NCBI GenBank assembly: GCA_964577825.1
Contig: CAZOBJ010000007.1
Coordinates: 1-58,319 of the forward strand
From: CAZOBJ01 sp964577825
GTDB taxonomy: Bacteria; Planctomycetota; SZUA-567; JAFGNG01
Direction: 5' to 3'
Length of the DNA stretch: 58,319 bases
Numbering within the stretch: position 1 is the stretch's first letter; every line of letters begins with the position of its first letter. Positions 27,767 through 36,952 of this stretch are shown here, one piece after another. The notes under the pieces were generated by a model. The model was not told the origin of the DNA and did no database searches. It saw only the letters and a program-made list of their open reading frames with translations. Position numbers and translations under genes: made by a program.

Positions 27767-27839
27767 CCCGCTCGGGGCGGCCCGCCCCCGTTCGTGCGCG
27801 CTTCGCGCGTTCCCCTGCGCCGCCCCGCCGGAGAGCTCC

Positions 27840-30467
27840 ATGCCCGAACCCAAGACGCCCATGATGAAGCAGTATCACGCGGCGAAGGCCGCGCATCCGG
27901 AGGCGCTCCTCTTCTTCCGCATGGGCGACTTCTACGAGCTCTTCTACGAGGACGCGGTCACCGCCAGCCGCGCGCTGGGGCTCACCTTGACCAGCCGCAG
28001 CAAGGGCGAGGACGCCGTGCCCATGGCCGGGGTGCCCTACCACGCCGCGGACCGGTACATCCGCGAGCTCATCCGCGCGGGCCACCGGGTCGCCGTGTGC
28101 GACCAGACCGTGGACCCGTCCACGGTCAAGGGCCTGGTGCCCCGCGAGGTGACGCGCGTGGTGACCCCGGGCACCCTGGTCGAAGAGGGCGCGCTCGAGG
28201 CCACCGCGAACAACTACCTGGCCGCGGCGTGCGTGTGGCGCGACGCGGGCGGGCTGGCGTACGCGGACCTGTCCACGGGCGAGGTGCACGTGGAGACCGT
28301 GCCCGCGCAGGGGCTCGCCGAGGCCGTGGAGCGCGTGGGCCCGGCCGAGTGCCTGGTGCCCGAGGACACGGCCGGCGACGAGGACGGCCCCCTGGCCGCG
28401 CTCGGACGCGGGGTGGGGGGCGTGCTCACGCCCCGGCCGGAGAGCGACTTCTCGCGCGCCAACGCGCCAGGCGTGGTGCGCGAGCACTACGGCGTGGCTG
28501 CGCTGGACGGGTTCGGGCTCGCGGACACGGACCCCGCCGTCGGCGCGACGGCCGCGGTGCTGCGGTACTTGTCCGCCACGCAGCGCGGGCGGGTGGCGCA
28601 CTTGCGTCCGCCGCGCAAGGTGGACGCGCAGGGCACGCTCGTGCTCGACCGGGCCACCGTGCGCAACCTGGAGCTCGTGGAGACGATCCTGGGCCGCGAC
28701 CGGCGCGCGACCCTGTACGGGATCATCAACCGCACCTGCACCGGACCGGGCGCGCGACTGCTGCGCCGCTGGATGCTTCGGCCCCTGGCGGACCTGGACG
28801 CGCTTCGCGCCCGGCAGGCGGCCGTGGCCGAGCTCATGGCCGACCGAGCCCGCCGGGGCCGGGTGCGCGAGCTCCTGGCAGACGCCGCGGACGTGGACCG
28901 GATCATGGGGCGGGTGGGGTGCGGCCGCGCGAACGCGCGCGACCTCGCCGCGCTCGGGCGCACGCTCGGGCGCCTGCCCGCGGTGGTGGACGCACTACAG
29001 GGAACGGAAAGCGACGAGCTCACCGCGCTCCAGGCGCCGCTGTGCGGGCTCGAGGACCTGGCCGAGCGCCTGTCGGCCACGCTCGTCGAGGACCCGCCCG
29101 CCGGGGTGACCGAGGGCGGGCTCGTGCGCAAGGGGGTTCACGCCGAGCTGGACGAGCTGCGCGACCTGCGCGCCAACGGGCGCCAATGGATCGCCGAGTT
29201 CCAGGCCGCGGAGATCGAGCGCACGGGCATCCCGTCCCTGAAGGTCGGGTTCAACAAGGTGTTCGGCTATTACATCGAGGTCACCAAGACCCACCTGGCC
29301 CGGGTGCCCGAGGCCTACGAGCGCAAGCAGACCCTGGTCAACGCCGAGCGGTTCATCACCCCGCAACTCAAGGAGCACGAGGAGAAGATCCTCGGCGCCC
29401 AGGAGCGCATCGCCCGGATCGAGTACGACGTCTTTGTGGAGTTGCGCGAGGCCGCGGCCGCGCGCTTCGGGCCCGTGCAGGCCGCGGCCGACGCCCTGGC
29501 GCGCCTGGACGCCTGCCAGGGCTTGGCCGAGACAGGCGACGCGCTCGGATACGTCATGCCCCGGGTCGATGAGGGCCGGGCCGTGCGCATCGCCGAGGGC
29601 CGCCACCCGGTGTTGGAGACCATGCTGCCGGCCGGCAAGTTCGTGCCCAACGACCTGGAGATGGACCCGAACGCCTCGCGCATCCTCATCGTCACGGGAC
29701 CGAACATGTCCGGCAAGAGCACCTACATCCGCCAGTGCGCGCTGCTCGTGGTGCTGGCGCAGATGGGCGCGCCCGTGCCCGCGCGCGAGGCGCACATCGG
29801 CCTCGCGGACCGGATCTTCACCCGGGTGGGCGCGGCCGACGAGCTCGCCCGGGGGCAGAGCACCTTCATGGTGGAGATGAGCGAGGCGGCCAACATCCTC
29901 AACAACGCCACGGAGCGCAGCTTCATCGTGCTCGACGAGGTGGGCCGAGGCACCTCCACCTACGACGGAGTCAGCCTCGCCTGGGCCCTGACCGAGTACA
30001 TCCACGGCCGGGTGGGCGCGCGGTGCGTGTTCGCCACGCACTATCACGAGCTCGCCGAGCTCGGGGTGCTCCTTCCCGCGGCGGCCAACTGCAACGTGGC
30101 CGTGCGCGACTGGGGCGGAGAGGTCATCTTCCTGCACCGCATCCAGCCGGGGAGCGCCGACCGCTCGTACGGCATCCACGTGGCCAAGATCGCCGGGGTG
30201 CCGCGGCCGGTGATCGAACGCGCGCGCACGATCCTCGAGGGCCTGGAGCTCCAGGCCCGCGAGCGCCAGGGGTCGCTGGTGGAGGAAGGCGCGGCTCTGC
30301 GCGCGGCCGCGCGCGAGGTGCAGACCGGGCTCTTCGACGATCCGGACCGCGACCGGCTGTGCGCGGACCTGGCGCGCCTGGACCCCGAGGCCCTGGGCGG
30401 GGACGAGGCGTTGGCGCTCTTGCGGGCCCTGCACGAGCGGGCCCGCCGGTGCCGCGGCGCAAGCTGA
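27840..30467 (+). CDS. mutS: DNA mismatch repair protein MutS
   Basis: Recognises mismatches and small loops. 875 residues, normal for MutS1. The mismatch-reading Phe-x-Glu is in RMGDFYELFYED (Phe31, Glu33). The domain order is complete: connector, lever/clamp, then the ABC ATPase with Walker A TGPNMSGKST from residue 619, signature STFMVEMSEAANIL, Walker B FIVLDEVGRGTST and the H-loop FATHYHEL. No MutL gene lies in the window. GGAGAGCTCC just before the ATG gives a Shine-Dalgarno. It sits between an envelope cluster and a glycosyltransferase and is probably transcribed with them. Confidence 0.97.
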   Translation: MPEPKTPMMKQYHAAKAAHPEALLFFRMGDFYELFYEDAVTASRALGLTLTSRSKGEDAVPMAGVPYHAADRYIRELIRAGHRVAVCDQTVDPSTVKGLVPREVTRVVTPGTLVEEGALEATANNYLAAACVWRDAGGLAYADLSTGEVHVETVPAQGLAEAVERVGPAECLVPEDTAGDEDGPLAALGRGVGGVLTPRPESDFSRANAPGVVREHYGVAALDGFGLADTDPAVGATAAVLRYLSATQRGRVAHLRPPRKVDAQGTLVLDRATVRNLELVETILGRDRRATLYGIINRTCTGPGARLLRRWMLRPLADLDALRARQAAVAELMADRARRGRVRELLADAADVDRIMGRVGCGRANARDLAALGRTLGRLPAVVDALQGTESDELTALQAPLCGLEDLAERLSATLVEDPPAGVTEGGLVRKGVHAELDELRDLRANGRQWIAEFQAAEIERTGIPSLKVGFNKVFGYYIEVTKTHLARVPEAYERKQTLVNAERFITPQLKEHEEKILGAQERIARIEYDVFVELREAAAARFGPVQAAADALARLDACQGLAETGDALGYVMPRVDEGRAVRIAEGRHPVLETMLPAGKFVPNDLEMDPNASRILIVTGPNMSGKSTYIRQCALLVVLAQMGAPVPAREAHIGLADRIFTRVGAADELARGQSTFMVEMSEAANILNNATERSFIVLDEVGRGTSTYDGVSLAWALTEYIHGRVGARCVFATHYHELAELGVLLPAAANCNVAVRDWGGEVIFLHRIQPGSADRSYGIHVAKIAGVPRPVIERARTILEGLELQARERQGSLVEEGAALRAAAREVQTGLFDDPDRDRLCADLARLDPEALGGDEALALLRALHERARRCRGAS

Positions 30468-30577
30468 GGGCGAAAGAGTCTTGCCCGACCCGCGGGTTCA
30501 TGGTACGGGGTAGGGTCCGCGACGCGGCGGCGCCCGGCCGACGGCCCGCCGCGCGCGTTGTGCAGGAGGGCGCATCC

Positions 30578-32152
30578 GTGAGCGCGCGCACACACGCCCC
30601 GCATTCCGACGGGCCCGCCTGCCCGCCCCTGCGCCCGCTGGCGTACCGGCCGGACCCCACGGTGCGCGCGTTCCTGCGCCAACACCGTGCGGCGTGCGCG
30701 GTCTCGGTCCTGCGCCCCTGGCAGACGGTCAAGCTCCTCGCGCTCCTGGCGGGCGCGGGAGTGCTCTTCGCCTGGGACTACAAGGTGTTCTGGGCCGGGC
30801 TCTTGTTCGCGGTGAGCGCCTTTTACCTGTCGACCATCCTGTACAAGCTCCTCATCGTGCTCCTGTCCGTGGTGCGCCGGCCGGAGCTGCGGGTGGACGC
30901 GCGGGAGCTGGCCGCGCTGCGCCACGAGGACCTGCCCGTGTACACGGTGCTCGTGCCCCTGTACCGCGAGAGCGCGGTGGCGGACAAGATCGTGCGCGCC
31001 GTGGAGGGGCTCGACTACCCGCGCGACAAGCTGGACGTCAAGTTCCTGCTCGAACAGGACGACGTGGAGACCGCGCGCGCGTGCACGGACCTGGAGCTGC
31101 CGCCCGGGTGCGAGATCGTGGTGGTGCCCCACGCGTACCCGAAGACCAAGCCCAAGGCCTGCAACCACGGCCTGGCCCGGGCGCGGGGCAAGTACCTGGT
31201 GATCTACGACGCGGAGGACCGGCCCGAGCCCGACCAGCTGCGCAAGGCCGTGGCCGCGTTCAAGCGCGTGGAGGACCGGGTGGTGTGCCTGCAGGTCAAG
31301 CTCAACTACTACAACCCGGACCAGAACTGGCTGACCAAGTGGTTCACGCTGGAGTACACCACCTGGTTCGACCTGTTCTTGCCGGGCCTGCATGCCCTGG
31401 ACGCGCCCATCCCCCTGGGCGGCACGAGCAATCACTTCCGCACCGAGGCGTTGCGCCAGCTCGGCGGCTGGGACCCGTTCAACGTGACCGAGGACTGCGA
31501 CCTCGGGATCCGGCTGCACCGCCATGGGTACCGCACCCGGATCCTGGACGCCACCACCTGGGAAGAGGCCAACGAGCGGCTGGGCAACTGGCTGCGCCAG
31601 CGCAGCCGGTGGAACAAGGGGTACCTGCAAACCCACCTCGCGCACACCCGCCGCACCCTGGGTACCCTGCGCGAGCTGGGGCCGTTCGGGTTCTTGAGTT
31701 TCCTCTTCACCGTGGGCGGGCTGACCCTGACCCTGCTTTTGAACCCCGTGTTCTGGGCGGTGCTCCTGGTGTACGCGGGACTGTGGATCGGCAAGCTGGC
31801 CGGCCTGGGCGCCACGCCGTGGCGCATGCTCTACTTCGACCGGGTCAGCGACGTCGACCCCACCTACACGACCTGGAGCCAGCTCTCCTGGGTCTTCTTC
31901 GGCATCGCGGTGGTGCTGTTTCTGGCCAACGGCGCGTTCGTGGCGATCAACGTGCTGGCCTGTTGCCGGCGGGGGCTCAAGCGCCTGTTGCCGCAGGCGA
32001 TCCTATCGCCTCTGTACTGGGTGCTTATCAGCGCCGGGGCGTGGAAGGGGATGCTCCAGCTTCTCTTTCGCCCCTTCTACTGGGAGAAGACCCAGCACGG
32101 CCTGACCGCGGTCCAACCGCCGGGCGCCGCACCCGGTCCGGCGCAGGCATAG
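30578..32152 (+). CDS. Membrane glycosyltransferase family 2 (processive type)
   Basis: 524 residues. The N-terminus has two or so membrane helices (VLFAWDYKVFWAGLLFAVSA), then a GT-A catalytic domain: VLVPLYRESAV, the DxD-like DAED at 211-214, TEDCD at 304-308 supplying the base, and the QRSRW motif at 341-345 that marks processive synthases (cellulose/hyaluronan type). Three to four C-terminal helices follow. It should polymerise a sugar from a nucleotide-sugar donor at the inner membrane and may thread it outwards. The GTG at 30578 is chosen because AGGAGGG lies at ideal distance; an upstream ATG at 30500 has none. The following gene is exported and 9 bases away. Confidence 0.9.
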   Translation: MSARTHAPHSDGPACPPLRPLAYRPDPTVRAFLRQHRAACAVSVLRPWQTVKLLALLAGAGVLFAWDYKVFWAGLLFAVSAFYLSTILYKLLIVLLSVVRRPELRVDARELAALRHEDLPVYTVLVPLYRESAVADKIVRAVEGLDYPRDKLDVKFLLEQDDVETARACTDLELPPGCEIVVVPHAYPKTKPKACNHGLARARGKYLVIYDAEDRPEPDQLRKAVAAFKRVEDRVVCLQVKLNYYNPDQNWLTKWFTLEYTTWFDLFLPGLHALDAPIPLGGTSNHFRTEALRQLGGWDPFNVTEDCDLGIRLHRHGYRTRILDATTWEEANERLGNWLRQRSRWNKGYLQTHLAHTRRTLGTLRELGPFGFLSFLFTVGGLTLTLLLNPVFWAVLLVYAGLWIGKLAGLGATPWRMLYFDRVSDVDPTYTTWSQLSWVFFGIAVVLFLANGAFVAINVLACCRRGLKRLLPQAILSPLYWVLISAGAWKGMLQLLFRPFYWEKTQHGLTAVQPPGAAPGPAQA

Positions 32153-32161
32153 GAGACGCGC

Positions 32162-33397
32162 ATGCGGGCGCCGGTCATGGTTGTGCTCTGCTGTGCCCTG
32201 GCCGCGTCAGGGGCCGCGCTCGCCGCCGAGGGACCGCGGCCCGTGGTGCACGTGGCCGGCGCGCCGGACATCGTGTTCGCGGACCGGCCCGTGCAGGTGC
32301 GCCTGCGCGCGACGCTGGAGCCCGAGAACGCGCGCGCGCCCGCGAACCGGATTGTAACCGCGACCCTGTCCCCGGCGCTCGTGCCCGCCACGGACCCGGA
32401 GGCCATGGTCGAGCTCGCGCCGGTCGAGTTCACGCTGCGGCCCTCGGCGGACCGGGCCGCGAGCGTACGCTTCGCCCTGGACCCGGCCCCGCTGCGCGAC
32501 GGGGGCACGGTGCTCCTTACTCTGCGCTGGGACGGGCACAGCGCGGGGCAGACCCTGCGCGTGCGGCCCGCGCGCGCGCCGGGCGACGACCTGCGCGCGC
32601 GCGGCATGCATCTGTACACGCAGCGCGGCGACCGGGTGGTGCTGCTCATCCCGCGCTGGGGCGCGTCCGCGCATCGGCGCTGGGCCGTGCCCCGGACCGT
32701 GCAGCGGTGGCTCACGCTCGACCCCGAAGCCCCGGTGCTCGTGCTCACCACGAGCCCGGGGCCGGACGACGCCTTCGACCGGCTGGCCCAGCGCCTCCGG
32801 GCCCAGGGCCGCGCGGCCTGGGTGGTGCGCCCCGGCTCGAGGGAGGCGCCAGGCGCGCCGGTGCTGGGCCTGGTGGCCGCGGCGGGGAGGGTCGCGCCTC
32901 AGTCGCAGGCCATGGTCCTCATTGCGGCGGGAAGCGAGGACATCCTGTTCGGCACGCCCCCGCGGCTGTGGGGCCGGGCGCTGCATGCGCTCGTCTCTCG
33001 CGCGCAGGCCCTGGCCCCGCGCGAGCGGCGAGAGATCGTGCTCGCCCTGCCCGCGGTGCCGCCGGGGCTTCATGACCGGGCGGGCGCGTACCTGGCGCAG
33101 GCGCGCGCGGTGATCCGCGAGCGCCATGTGCGCAGCGTGGATCTGGAGGCGGCCGTGGCCGCGGCCGGCGGGTGGGACGGGGCGCGCGAGCGCCTGTCGC
33201 CCAACCCCGCGGGCCGCGCGCGCGCGACCGAGCGCCTGGCCGGCGCGGTGGACGTGGCCGGCCGCCGGCGCGCGGTGTATGTGACCGCGGGGCTTGCGCT
33301 CGTCGCGATTCTCTTGCTCGCCGCGCGCGTCTTGCGCAGCCGGGCGCACCGCCGCAGGCTCGTGGCCATCTCCTGCGGCGAGGACGTGCCCGCCTGA
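32162..33397 (+). CDS. Exported membrane-anchored protein, possibly SGNH-like
   Basis: 411 residues: signal peptide (cleavage near LAAEGP), beta-rich N-terminal half, then an alpha/beta segment and a C-terminal membrane helix VTAGLALVAILLLAARVL with a basic tail, so the bulk is outside the cytoplasm. In the alpha/beta half, LIAAGSEDILFG followed by REIVLALPAVPPG is reminiscent of blocks III and IV of SGNH esterases, but a nucleophilic Ser block is not convincing. If it is an acyl- or deacylase it could modify the product of the glycosyltransferase immediately upstream, from which it is separated by only 9 bases. The function is otherwise unknown. Confidence 0.7.
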   Translation: MRAPVMVVLCCALAASGAALAAEGPRPVVHVAGAPDIVFADRPVQVRLRATLEPENARAPANRIVTATLSPALVPATDPEAMVELAPVEFTLRPSADRAASVRFALDPAPLRDGGTVLLTLRWDGHSAGQTLRVRPARAPGDDLRARGMHLYTQRGDRVVLLIPRWGASAHRRWAVPRTVQRWLTLDPEAPVLVLTTSPGPDDAFDRLAQRLRAQGRAAWVVRPGSREAPGAPVLGLVAAAGRVAPQSQAMVLIAAGSEDILFGTPPRLWGRALHALVSRAQALAPRERREIVLALPAVPPGLHDRAGAYLAQARAVIRERHVRSVDLEAAVAAAGGWDGARERLSPNPAGRARATERLAGAVDVAGRRRAVYVTAGLALVAILLLAARVLRSRAHRRRLVAISCGEDVPA

Positions 33398-33403
33398 CCT
33401 CTC

Positions 33404-35425
33404 TCAGCGCTCCGCGATCCGCAGCATCCGCGCGCGGTACGGGCCCACGGCCGCGTCCTCGGGCAGGCGGATGTGCAACGCGCCCTTGTGCTTGGACAGG
33501 TACCGGGGCGTGATGCGCTTCGCGGTTCCCGTGTCCGTCAGGTACTCGACCCGGTACCGGTTCGCGGCGCGCCGCGCGGCCACCGCGAGCGTGCAGCCCG
33601 CGTAGCGCGCGGACGAGTTGTTGAGGAGCGTGACGATCTGCGTGCGCTCGCCCGGGGCCTGAAGCAGAATGGGCGCAAGGTCGGGCGCGTCGACGACGCG
33701 CGCGGCCAGCGGCCCGCCGCGCAGCCATTCGAGCAGGCTGTGCATGAGCGCTTGGCCGGTCTCCGTGGCCCAGATCCGGCTCAGGTCCAGCGGGATCGAG
33801 GTCGCCACGATCCGCCGGCCCCCCTTCTCGGCGGCCACCACCGCGGGCGCGGTCGCCCGGCCGCGGGTGTCCAGGAACTGGGCCAGCACCCGCCACCGGC
33901 CCGTGGGCCGGATGCGCAGCGCCTTGCGCAGGCGGCCGGCGCGCAGGCTGCCGCCCGCGGCCTCGCCGATGACCGCGCTCTGGCCCAGGCTCACGGCAAC
34001 CCGCTCGGACTCGCTCAGCGGCGCGCCCAGCCGCAGGCCCAGCTTGCGAGCCATGCCCACGCGGTTGAGCTCCTCGAGCGCGCTCACGCCCAGGAACAGG
34101 TTGCGGGTCTCGAACAGGTCGTCGATCTCGGCGCGCGAGAGCGGGAACGCGTCCCGGTTGAGCAGAGTCACCGGGGCCGGGTCGAACGTGTACGAGACGC
34201 CCAGCCGCCACAGGAGCACCGGCGTCATGGGCCCGTGCACCGGGGCCAGGCCCCCTCCGATGCCCAGCGGCCGTCCCTGGCTGCGCAGGAGCCCGGTCCA
34301 CTGGTTGTACGGGGTCTCGACGCCTTGCAGGCGCGCCTCGTCCGGGATCCACCGCGCACCCGCGCGCAACAGGCGCACGCTGCGCCGCAACACGTCGGCG
34401 TAGGGGTGGTTCTCGTCGATGGGGCTTCGCTCGTCGAAGGCCCACACGGTCTGCTTCTTCAGGTTGCAGGCGAGGTTCGCCGCGAGCTGGCTGCCCAGGA
34501 TCACGTCCGGGGTCTTGGCAAAGGCCGTGTGCGGGACGCTGTCCACCTCGGCCATGATCTCGGTGTCCGGGCCCTGGAGATGGGTCTGGTATGCGGTTTC
34601 CACGAGCCCGATGGACAGGCCCAGCCGGTCGCGGTCGGTGTACCAGCCCTGGCCGGGGCGGACCACCGGCCGCAGATCGCCGGCGAACGTGTCCACGAGC
34701 TCGCGGCTGTCGCGCGCGTCCGGGAGGGCGATCTCCGTGGAAGTGAGCATCAGGCCCACGCGCACCGTGGGGTCGACCTCGTGCACCGCGTCGCGCAGGC
34801 TGGCGGCGAGCTCCACGAGCAGCGTGCGCTTGAAGTCCATCCACGCGCGCTTCAGCTTCGTGGGCTCGGACTTGGCGAGCTCCTTGGCGAGCGCCTCGCG
34901 CTTGATGCGGTGGCCGGTGCGCCGGCGGAACTCGGCCAGGTGCAGCGGGCAGAAGCAGGTCATGCCCATGCCCAGGGACTCGTAGCGGTAGTCGTCGTCC
35001 ACCAGCAGCTTGGTCGCGCCCGTGCGGGCCATCTCCTGGTAGAAGAAATGCATGTACTCGAGATACGTCTTGTCCAGCGGACACGGGGTCAGATCCTTGG
35101 TCAAGCCGTTCTGGTCCATGCGCGGCTGCTTGAACCCGATCGGCTCCTGTTCGGGCCAGGGGATGGGCATGAAGGTGCGCAGGATGTTGATCGTGCCCTC
35201 GATGCCCTCCTCGCCCAGACCGCGGATGGCGCGCGCGATCTCCCTGCGCCGCTTGGCGAGCGCCGGGCGCGGCAGCCACGCGGGCTCGTAGGGCGTGCGC
35301 ACCGGCACGAGCTGCACCTCGCGGATGCCCACGCGCTTGCAGAAGCGGATCACCCCCGCGAGCTTGCGCGGCGTGTCGTACGAATTGTGGATGATGCGCG
35401 GGACGAGCTCGATCGTGCGGGCCAT
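33404..35425 (-). CDS. TIM-barrel hydrolase-like protein, function unknown
   Basis: 673 residues, no signal peptide. The first 400 residues look like a TIM barrel of a glycoside-hydrolase-like group: HNSYDTPRKLAGVIRFCK, then KLLVDDDYRY, a Cys-containing CFCPLHLAEFRR segment, IMAEVDSVPHTAFA and AFDERSPIDENHPY. The acidic residues in VDDDYRY and DERSP are plausible catalytic ones. A beta-sandwich-like C-terminus follows (SARYAGCTLAVAARRAANRY). I cannot assign a CAZy family. It is 62 bases downstream of the sulfatase on the same strand, suggesting joint action on a sulfated glycan. ATG 35425 is preceded by GAGGAGG. Confidence 0.72.
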   Translation of the reverse strand: MARTIELVPRIIHNSYDTPRKLAGVIRFCKRVGIREVQLVPVRTPYEPAWLPRPALAKRRREIARAIRGLGEEGIEGTINILRTFMPIPWPEQEPIGFKQPRMDQNGLTKDLTPCPLDKTYLEYMHFFYQEMARTGATKLLVDDDYRYESLGMGMTCFCPLHLAEFRRRTGHRIKREALAKELAKSEPTKLKRAWMDFKRTLLVELAASLRDAVHEVDPTVRVGLMLTSTEIALPDARDSRELVDTFAGDLRPVVRPGQGWYTDRDRLGLSIGLVETAYQTHLQGPDTEIMAEVDSVPHTAFAKTPDVILGSQLAANLACNLKKQTVWAFDERSPIDENHPYADVLRRSVRLLRAGARWIPDEARLQGVETPYNQWTGLLRSQGRPLGIGGGLAPVHGPMTPVLLWRLGVSYTFDPAPVTLLNRDAFPLSRAEIDDLFETRNLFLGVSALEELNRVGMARKLGLRLGAPLSESERVAVSLGQSAVIGEAAGGSLRAGRLRKALRIRPTGRWRVLAQFLDTRGRATAPAVVAAEKGGRRIVATSIPLDLSRIWATETGQALMHSLLEWLRGGPLAARVVDAPDLAPILLQAPGERTQIVTLLNNSSARYAGCTLAVAARRAANRYRVEYLTDTGTAKRITPRYLSKHKGALHIRLPEDAAVGPYRARMLRIAER

Positions 35426-35487
35426 GGAACGCCTCCTCGAAACCGGGGAACCGAACGGGTCCTGCCGGGCCGCCCCTGCGGCCCGGA

Positions 35488-36912
35488 TCACGTGCCTGAG
35501 TCGATCTCCTGGGCGAGCTCGCGCACGAGGTCCGGGTGTTCGTCGGCCACGTTGTCCTGCTCGTGCGGGTCCTCGCGCAGGTTGTAGAGCTCCGCGAACC
35601 GCGGGTACTGGATCAGCTTCCAATCCTTGCGCACCACAGCATCGATCCCCCAGCTGTGCATGCGCAGCGACTGGCGCTCGGGTGCGGGCCGCAGCAGGGA
35701 GGTCCCTTCCATGACCTCCGGCTTGCCGATGCCGGCCGCGTCCAGGAACGTGGGCGCCAGGTCGATGAGCGAGACCAGGTCCTCGGCCCGGCCGGAAAGG
35801 TCGGCCTCGGGGTGGCGCACGAGCATCGGCACGCGCAGGATCGCCTCGTACAGGGGCGGACCCTTGTAGAAGAGCCAGTTGTTGCCCAGGTGCTCGCCGT
35901 GGTCGGAGGTGTACACGATCAGGGTGTTCTCCAGCAGGCCCCGGGCCTGGAGGAAGTCCAAGAGCCGCCCGATCTCCTTGTCCAGGAACGAGACCTGCCC
36001 GTAGTACGCGGCGAGCATCGGGCGCAACACCTCTTCGGGCACCCGGGCGTAGGCATTGGCCAGGGTCGGCTCCACGGACTCGTCCCGCTCCTGGAAGATG
36101 CCGCCGGGGCGCTGCGGATTATTCTCCCCCATGCGCCAGGTGAACTGCGCGATGCGCGGGATCACGGCGGGATTCTTCTTCTCCAGGGCGCCCTCCCTGC
36201 GGTGGGGCGGGGGGATGTCCGCCGGGTCGTACATGCTCGCGTAGGGTTCGGGCGGGTCCCAGACCGGGTGCGGGCTGCAGAAGCTCGTCCACAGGAAGAA
36301 GGGCGCACGCGCCTGTTCCAGGAACCGCATGCTCTGTTCGGTGACCCGGTAGTCGATGTAGTCTTCCTGGGGCAGCGGCGAGGCCAGCCACCCCTGGGTG
36401 CGGTAGGCCTCGGTCTCCCAGGTGCGCCACACCGAGTCGGGGTATCCCTTGCGGCGCAGATACTCGCGGTAGTCGTCGCGCTTGCCCGCCTGGCCGATGA
36501 AGTGGCCCTTGCCCTCCGCGAGCCACGTGTGGTCCAGGCCGAAGCCGCGCTCGCCCGCGTCGCGCGTGTGCAGCTTGCCCACGAGCCCCGTGGCGTATCC
36601 CTGCGCGCGCAAGAGCTCCGGGAAGGCCGCGTGTTCCGGGCGCACTCCGGACGGGCGCTTGTCGCCAAACCACATGTTGACGTTCGTGCACTCCGGCCCG
36701 GCCTTCATGGCCACGCCCGTGAAGAGCGACGAGCGCGCGGGCGTGCACAAGGGGCAAGGCGTGTAGGCGCGCGTGAACCGGGTGCCCGAGGCGGCGAGCC
36801 GGTCGAGGACCGGGGTCTTGACCACCGGGTTGCCGGAACTCCCCAGGACCTCGTGATTGTGCTGGTCCGAGGTAATGAGCAGGATGTTGGGCCGGGATCG
36901 GTCCGCCGGCAT
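35488..36912 (-). CDS. Cys-type sulfatase (S1 family)
   Basis: 474-residue arylsulfatase-family enzyme that removes sulfate esters from carbohydrates or other organics. Metal site begins NILLITSDQHNHE (Asp16), and the formylglycine motif is CTPARSSLFTG with Cys56, which an anSME or FGE enzyme must convert to formylglycine; none is in this window. The second half has IVYTSDHGEHLG and KGPPLYEAILRVPM, completing the Ca2+ and sulfate-binding site. No signal peptide is evident, so it may be cytoplasmic or exported by another route. The C-terminal YNLREDPHEQDNVA is typical of S1 sulfatases. Cotranscribed with the TIM-barrel gene. Confidence 0.94.
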   Translation of the reverse strand: MPADRSRPNILLITSDQHNHEVLGSSGNPVVKTPVLDRLAASGTRFTRAYTPCPLCTPARSSLFTGVAMKAGPECTNVNMWFGDKRPSGVRPEHAAFPELLRAQGYATGLVGKLHTRDAGERGFGLDHTWLAEGKGHFIGQAGKRDDYREYLRRKGYPDSVWRTWETEAYRTQGWLASPLPQEDYIDYRVTEQSMRFLEQARAPFFLWTSFCSPHPVWDPPEPYASMYDPADIPPPHRREGALEKKNPAVIPRIAQFTWRMGENNPQRPGGIFQERDESVEPTLANAYARVPEEVLRPMLAAYYGQVSFLDKEIGRLLDFLQARGLLENTLIVYTSDHGEHLGNNWLFYKGPPLYEAILRVPMLVRHPEADLSGRAEDLVSLIDLAPTFLDAAGIGKPEVMEGTSLLRPAPERQSLRMHSWGIDAVVRKDWKLIQYPRFAELYNLREDPHEQDNVADEHPDLVRELAQEIDSGT

Positions 36913-36952
36913 GCGCGTTCCCCCTGGGGTCCAAGCGCGAAGTCGCGTCCGC

